A DNA stretch of 64,000 bases from assembly GCF_014193425.1 (NCBI RefSeq), contig NZ_JACHZG010000001.1:558001-622000 (forward strand), written 5' to 3'. The position numbers were made by a program, and so were the translations under genes. The first letter of the stretch is position 1; the number at the start of each line of letters is the position of its first letter. The DNA comes from Microlunatus antarcticus. Lineage in GTDB: Bacteria; Actinomycetota; Actinomycetes; Propionibacteriales; Propionibacteriaceae. Shown here in pieces: positions 62,367-64,000 of this stretch. The notes beneath the pieces are model-generated. The model worked only from the letters and a program-made list of their open reading frames with translations. It searched no databases and was not told the DNA's origin.

Positions 62367-63332
62367 TCAGTGCGTCCGGACGCCGATGCTCTGCAGCCAG
62401 GGGGTGGGGTCGACCGCCTTGTAGACGTCGCCGTACTTGACCCCGACGGGGTAGAGCTCGAAGTGCAGGTGCGCGCCGAAGGCCCGGCCGGTCTGACCGA
62501 CGTAGCCGATCACCTGGCCCGCCTGCACGGTCTGACCGGTGGTCGCGGCCATCCGCGACATGTGCGAGTACATCGTGGTCTGTCCGTCGGCGTGACGCAC
62601 GGCCACGTGGTTGCCGGCCCAGTCGCCGGTGTTACCGGCGAAGACGACGACGCCCGGCAGCACCGAGTGGATCGGCGTCCCGTACGCCGCCCGGAAGTCG
62701 AGCCCGGTGTGGTAGCGCGACCAGTGGCCGTACTCGCCGAACTTGGAGCCGACGACACCGGTCGAGATCGGCAGCGTGCCGGTCGTGCCGGCGGGCAGCG
62801 TGCCGGCCGTCCCCGTCACCGGGGTGGTGGCCTGGGTGCTCAGGGTCGGGTCGGTCAGCGTGGGGTCGGCGAGCGTCGGGTCGGCCGCGAGGCCCGCGTC
62901 GACCGCGGCCTGGCGGGCGGCGACGGCCGCCTTGAGCCGGTCGGCGGCGATCTGCACGGCGGCCGCCTGCGTGGCGGCCTGGGCGGTGGTGAGCCGCTGC
63001 TGGCGGGCGGTGCCGGCGGCGCTGAGCGAGGTCCGGACGACGACCTGCGCCTCACGGGCGAGCGCGTCGCCGCGCTGGGCCGCGACCTCGGCGAGCAGGG
63101 CGGACTGGACAGCGGCGCTGCGCCGGCCGGCGGCGACCGGGTCGACGGGCGCGGGCTGGACGCGCGTCGTCCGCGCGGTGCCCTCGTCGGCGCTGGTGAC
63201 GAGGGAGGAGGAGCCGGCGGCCAGCAGGCCGACCACGGCGATCAGGAGGGCGACGATGGTGTTCGTCGCCAGCGTGCGCTGCTCGCTGGCGCCCCGGTGG
63301 GGCAGGCGGGACAGAGCAGCGGTCGTGGACAC
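62367..63332 (-). CDS. M23 family peptidase with Ala/Gln-rich helix and DPTL repeats
   Basis: 321 residues. Start GTG at 63332 with AAGGAGA upstream. Membrane segment ~20-42 (TIVALLIAVVGLLAAGSSSLV). A long Ala/Arg/Gln helical region follows, then a short DPTLADPTLTDPTL repeat and a Thr/Gly linker. The M23 domain has RYHTGLDFRAAYGTP and GAHLHFELYPVGVKYGD. It shares the architecture of the next gene on the same strand, probably by duplication. TAGAAT overlapping the stop of the lipase gene (63429-63434) is the possible -10. Confidence 0.92.
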   Translation of the reverse strand: MSTTAALSRLPHRGASEQRTLATNTIVALLIAVVGLLAAGSSSLVTSADEGTARTTRVQPAPVDPVAAGRRSAAVQSALLAEVAAQRGDALAREAQVVVRTSLSAAGTARQQRLTTAQAATQAAAVQIAADRLKAAVAARQAAVDAGLAADPTLADPTLTDPTLSTQATTPVTGTAGTLPAGTTGTLPISTGVVGSKFGEYGHWSRYHTGLDFRAAYGTPIHSVLPGVVVFAGNTGDWAGNHVAVRHADGQTTMYSHMSRMAATTGQTVQAGQVIGYVGQTGRAFGAHLHFELYPVGVKYGDVYKAVDPTPWLQSIGVRTH

Positions 63333-63431
63333 GCACTCTCCTTGCTCGAACAACCGGGACGAAGGCCGTCGAAGGGCTCCCGGAAGGCCAACCCAGCCGT
63401 GCGTGGGCCCCACTCCTCGACGCCCTCGATT

Positions 63432-64000
63432 CTAGGCGCGAACCGGGCCTTCTGCGGTCTTCGTCACCGATTCGCCACCCACGTGTTCCCGTCCGTTCGC
63501 CAGGAGGTCGGCGACCTCGTACGCGAGGGGGCGGTGGTGGGGCATCGAGAGGTGCCCGACCCCGTGGACGTCGACGTTGGTGACGTCGAGGTCGGGGTGC
63601 TCGAGGCGCGCGTTGCGGTGCGGCAGGACGAGGTGGTCGATGTCGCTCGCGTACGCCACGAAGCGCGTGCGGCACCCGGGCGCCGGCTCGGCGAGGGCGC
63701 GGACGACGGCGCTGCCGGGGGTCAGCGCGCGGGTCATCGGCAGCAGCGGCACCAGGGGGGAGAGGCGGGCCAGCTCGGTGCCGCCGTGCGGCGTCCCGAG
63801 GGTGACGAGGGTGTCCACGACGTCGTCGCCGCCCTGGCGCTGCACGAACCAGCGCGCGATCAGGCCCCCGAGGCTGTGCCCCACCACGTGCACCCGGTCG
63901 TGGCCGGTCGCCGTCGCCAGCGCCCGGACCCTCGTCCCGAGCGCCGTGGCCGCCTCGGCGACGTCGGCGGTCAGCAGGCCGTAGTCGTGCGCCGCGACGG
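63432..64000 (-). CDS. Alpha/beta hydrolase / lipase, 5' end outside window
   Basis: About 188 residues visible; the frame is open to the window edge, so the N-terminus lies beyond. VHVVGHSLGGLIARWFVQR is the nucleophile elbow (GHSLGG); TLGTPHGGTELARL follows, as in lipase and PGAP1-like esterases; GVGHLSMPHH carries the likely catalytic His. Substrate and secretion cannot be judged from the fragment. Its TAG stop falls inside the possible -10 of the downstream M23 gene. Confidence 0.85.
   Translation of the reverse strand, partial: VAAHDYGLLTADVAEAATALGTRVRALATATGHDRVHVVGHSLGGLIARWFVQRQGGDDVVDTLVTLGTPHGGTELARLSPLVPLLPMTRALTPGSAVVRALAEPAPGCRTRFVAYASDIDHLVLPHRNARLEHPDLDVTNVDVHGVGHLSMPHHRPLAYEVADLLANGREHVGGESVTKTAEGPVRA

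Overview
The window is GC-rich, gene-dense actinobacterial chromosome. Housekeeping gene order resembles the block glmS - acpS - nnr - alr - tsaE/B/rimI/D - groES/groEL1 - sigD/ShbA-type sigma - guaB - guaB3 - guaA known from Mycobacterium and Streptomyces. Start codons are often GTG, many genes overlap by ATGA or GTGA, and several genes look leaderless. The lineage could be Propionibacteriales or a related group, but the sequence alone does not fix the genus. No rRNA, tRNA, insertion sequence, prophage or CRISPR array was seen.

Layout. (1) 1-14.6 kb: the 3' part of a giant LPxTG surface protein with about 40 tandem beta-sandwich repeats, each carrying an EF-hand/dockerin-like acidic loop, followed by a small lipoprotein. 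(2) 14.8-22.9 kb: coaA (reverse), then glmS, acpS, nnr, alr, an alpha/beta hydrolase and a P-loop kinase. This block covers CoA, amino sugar, ACP activation, NAD(P)HX repair and D-Ala supply. (3) 23.3-25.7 kb: a DEAD-box RNA helicase with a remarkable N-terminal NRDDR repeat tract. (4) 25.8-30.3 kb: the t6A tRNA modification operon (a GNAT-TsaE fusion, tsaB, rimI, tsaD), then a THUMP-like methyltransferase. (5) 30.4-32.5 kb: groES-groEL under CIRCE. (6) 32.9-42.2 kb: an ECF-like sigma factor, guaB, a CtaG-like membrane protein, guaB3, an atypical subtilase, chorismate mutase and guaA. (7) 42.5-50.5 kb: a DUF1275 membrane protein and a complete peptide ABC importer operon with an embedded gamma-glutamyltransferase. 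(8) 50.5-54.8 kb: a PspC/LiaF-like envelope-stress module with a PspC histidine kinase and NarL-type regulator. (9) 55-58.5 kb: GlsB-like protein, a small membrane protein, an Rrf2 regulator, a TSUP exporter and a cardiolipin synthase-like phospholipase D. (10) 58.6-64 kb: pcrA, two M23 peptidases and a partial lipase.

Most novelty is in non-coding structure and domain architecture. It includes several large palindromic intergenic elements, two of them in a related pair, and an 11-bp tandem operator-like repeat on an M23 promoter. There are also recurrent -10 boxes 6-9 nt from start codons, a probable CTG start, a subtilase with Glu at the catalytic His position and a GuaB3 lacking the catalytic Cys. 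No wholly new multi-gene system is evident. The peptide importer plus cytoplasmic gamma-glutamyltransferase operon and the giant repeat adhesin with its companion lipoprotein are the best candidates for uncharacterised biology.
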